The notes under the pieces are model-generated. The model saw only the letters and a list, made by a program, of their open reading frames with translations. It was not told where the DNA came from and did not search any database. A stretch of 23,246 nt of DNA, taken from contig WION01000710.1 of the NCBI GenBank assembly GCA_015039365.1, forward strand, positions 1 to 23,246. The letters are read 5' to 3'. The translations under genes and the position numbers were made by a program. Shown in pieces: positions 20,271-23,246 of this stretch (its first letter is position 1; each line of letters opens with the position of its first letter). Origin of the DNA: Amanita rubescens (lineage: Eukaryota > Basidiomycota > Agaricomycetes > Agaricales > Amanitaceae).

Positions 20271-23246
20271 TAACAATATAGATGTAGCCGTGATTCCTAA
20301 TTTCCTCGTTCGTGAAATGGTATGTCTTGCGGCCGCTGGGGACTATTTTGATGATTCACCCACTATGGGTGTCACTCATGTTTGCCTCAAAAGCATATGC
20401 GATCACTATCATGCCTTGATGGATGCAGAAACATGGACCCTGGGTTCCTGTGGAACGCCACCAACAGAATCGGCTTAGATTGAGTTTCAATATTCAATAT
20501 CCAAGATCCGTTTATAGCATTGTGCAGCAGTGATTCGATGGCCGCACGCGGGCAAATTGCCTCATTTTTTGCATTTCAGCGAGGCAGAACGAGATGGTAT
20601 GTAGGCGGAGGATATTGACTTACGATCGAGTGTAAAATTATCATTCTCCATATTTACGTGAATGAACTCGTGATGATCAGTCAGTCTTCTCTATTCAATG
20701 AAGGGGTTGTGGCTTTACACGAGGGTTGATCTGGGTTGATACAAATTGTCAGGATTTGAGAATGGAGATATCAGAATGACGCTATGCTATGTACCAGTGT
20801 AGTATGGACACCGCGACCAGGTTTTATGACAAGATCTTAGGGTGGAGATACGCGAGAGGCGCCTGGGCTGTGCTCTGGCTCGTAGTAAGGGCTGCCTGAC
20901 AAGGATATGTTAAATCTAGCTGCATTGACATATTTTTTGCTGTGAGTTCTTCAAGGCGGTGAAACAGGAAAGTCCATTGGCTCACCCAGTTCCTTTCTTT
21001 CGGCTTCCCTAGACCGTTATTATGTCGAGAGAACTTTGCTCTCGATAGGGATTAAATTTTGTTAAGTCGTGAGCTCTGGTGACGATGGATGCCCCGTATG
21101 TACGTTTTGTCTAACGTTATTTCGCCAGGCATTACAGCGTCACGTACCATTGGGGCGCCTGGAATCTTCGAGGAATCTTATCGGTTTGACTGGGCAAGGT
21201 GTGATTCTACTTGACGTTGTAACCATACTACATGATCACCGATCACCAATCGCCGATCGTGATGCCAAGAAAACGTGGATCGAGACGGGAATGTCACGGT
21301 GTCCAAATTCGGTAATGACTCGCATCACTCGGATTGGACACATTTTTCGAGCATGTCTTCACAGCCCTCTCGTCAAAATGTACCGCAAAAGTATATCCCC
21401 GTAACAAACATAACGGAGAAGGAGTTGCGATTCTAGAAGTCATGGCGCGTTTGCAGCAAATCATTGATGTCAATTAACTTTCCGGGGACCGGATCTCGGC
21501 TGCCCCGAGTAAGATTGTTATGTAATCCACGCTAAGATTGATATCAATCAGAAACGGCGCAACGTCATAATTTTCGACTGACCTGTGATGGACTTTGTCT
21601 GTCTTTCCTCGTATTGCGGACCGATCATACCCAGAGACTCTTCACCGCGCGTGAAAGGTTTCGTTCATTAGATTCCCAACAGAAATTCCGTCCTAGCGAG
21701 GAAGTATCACCAAACAACCGAGTTTATTTCCGTGCTGATATTTGGAACTTTAAAACATACCCCTGTTTTGCGGCACAAAATCTCCTTACCAGCCCTTTAT
21801 GCCTTGCTTCTTGAACAGGGAATACATCTGCCTCAACTAAATCGAGTCGGATGCTGTGGTGTGACATGTGAACGCCCGAAGCTTTGTCGCCTTGAATCAA
21901 GTTACTGCTGGCCGCTGGCGCTAATGACTATGTTCAAGCTATCGGCACCGAAATATGTTTTTGCACAGCATCGACTACAGTATGGGTGTAAATGCAGGAG
22001 AAGACAATCACTGAGAGGGTATTTACCCATGGTACAGCCATGGTGCAGTGCGTCGTGTTGACAACGTTTAGCTTCCAGTTTTGGAACTGTTCGCCTGAAC
22101 CGCTGGCACAGGTTTGGAAGGAATTCAATTGTGACCAATGCAGGCTGACTAGCCTGTGCCTGGCACCCTATTACCGCAACGCCTCTCTTGTTGCACTTCC
22201 AGAGCCGAAGTCGATGCTTACGGACGGAAGAGAGCGAGATGGATTCCAGGTATGCCCGTGGAATTTCTCACGGTTGCTGAATACATCCGATTACAACGGA
22301 TGCCCTAACCCTCCAGTGAATTTTAAGTGTGGATTAGTTACCTTGAAAGTCGTGATCCGGAAGCCACAAGGATATACGACGAGAGGAAATGAAAATGAAA
22401 AATTCATCGTTTTACGATGAAGGAAGGGAAAGCGCGCGTACGTCATAATGTGGTCAAGAAACCGAGGACTCGGGCTGTTCTCACCGCTGTTAATTCCTCT
22501 TGAGAAAAAACGGGTCCCGACAGGGCTGTACTGGACCGCCAATACCGGCTTCTCGTTGACCATTTGGATTAAATTTTATTCGCCTTCCAGGGCCTGAGAC
22601 TCGTCCATGATCTAAACGAGGTGCACCAAAGGTAGACAGAGCAATTATGGAAAGAAAGATGAGTTTGTCCAATCCCCTGATCGTGCCCAATCCTGGCGAA
22701 TAATGCCCGCCGTTTCCTATATGATTTGGTTTAGTCGTTCCTAGATATTGTGATGTAGGCGTATAGAGTTAAGGGCGCAGAAGGGGCCCTTGAGTCTTTC
22801 CTCAACCTGGATCCATGGCCGGAACGAAGCGAAATGGGACCCATCCATTAGCGCGGTGCGGATTCTGATATCGAGAGCCCTCGAAAAAATATCCTTGACG
22901 ATCCCGCCTGCCTTGTGCACCCGCCATCGAGTGTCACCACACAGGTTGGAAGGTGAGATGGGCTGGCTCGCCCTCTCCGCCCTTCGAGTTCCTATACACC
23001 TCATCCGTTATCCCAGGAAACGCCAGAACATGCTGATCAATGTCTATGACAAGGCTGGCTCATTCTTATTCCTTCGGTTAACATCTGTTTCACCGAGAAG
23101 GTCGACAAGCTAGCGAAGAAAGGAAATCTGAATCGGTGGAGATGGTGATCGTTTCCAGGCTTTGGGAAGATTTCCAACAACGGATCGGATCGTCTTTGCC
23201 AATGTTATACGGTGATCGGTGACTGCAAAGGCCAAATCGAGAGTTA
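20271..23246. other. Three kilobases without a convincing gene
   Basis: The longest Met-started frame (21992-22420, plus, 142 codons) has no recognisable domain or signal. The frames at 22741-23004 (minus) and 22790-23113 (plus) overlap on opposite strands. A short plus frame near 23063-23136 (PSVNICFTEKVDKLAKKGN) reads like coding sequence but is too short to assign. The region may hold decayed genes or the edge of one beyond the window. Confidence 0.4.

Noticed and set aside
21992..22420. 142-codon plus-strand ORF
   Set aside because: No domain, signal or splice evidence. Length alone is not convincing in a stop-poor stretch, and overlapping frames on the other strand are similar.

Overview
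The window looks like nuclear DNA from a basidiomycete fungus, most likely an Agaricomycete. The reasons are intron-dense genes (introns mostly 45-60 nt, GT...AG, several exons of only 8-13 nt), F-box and LRR-type proteins of the kind expanded in mushroom genomes, TATA boxes 85-100 nt before start codons, and secreted low-complexity repeat proteins. No tRNA, rRNA, CRISPR array or intact transposon was recognised. Exon structures below were spliced by eye from frame, splice-site and family-motif agreement.

Layout. 1-921 holds the 3' part of a gene for a His-rich tandem-repeat protein, cut by the window edge and carrying one apparent frameshift. 1841-2249 (minus) is a clear pseudogene. A fainter relic lies around 3255-3760. 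3901-5207 (plus) is an intact gene for a secreted Pro/Lys/Thr-rich protein built of five 71-residue repeats. 5928-6753 is a seven-exon cyclophilin. 7122-8261 is an intronless LRR-like protein. 9454-10986 is a nine-exon Old Yellow Enzyme-type flavin oxidoreductase. 11825-14190 is a fifteen-exon type-B carboxylesterase that has lost its catalytic Ser and His. 14670-16557 is a three-exon F-box protein. 17699-18200 is a broken LRR/F-box-like gene, followed by a short decayed ORF. 19452-20270 (minus) is a three-exon gene for a secreted collagen-like protein with a C-terminal eight-cysteine domain. The last 3 kb has no convincing gene.

The most interesting feature is a gene family that is not obvious from protein repeats alone. 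The Pro-rich gene (3901-5207), the pseudogene (1841-2249) and the collagen-like gene (19452-20270) share a promoter block around the TATA box, a 90-97 nt spacing to the start, a start exon reduced to Met-Lys, a homologous first intron after codon 2, and a homologous signal peptide. Their mature parts differ completely: a 71-residue KTP/PPPPP repeat against a Gly-Pro-Pro repeat plus a Cys-rich domain. The His-rich gene at the left edge may be a further member, because its first visible residues resemble the start of the mature Pro-rich protein. This looks like a secretion-and-expression cassette whose cargo is replaced by fast-evolving repeats. The second strong observation is the carboxylesterase pseudoenzyme. 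It has a complete, well-spliced reading frame but Asn in place of the nucleophile Ser, Gln in place of the catalytic His, and Phe in the oxyanion-hole Gly run.

The genes do not form an obvious pathway. The flavin oxidoreductase and esterase-like gene are adjacent on one strand, but no biosynthetic core enzyme is present.
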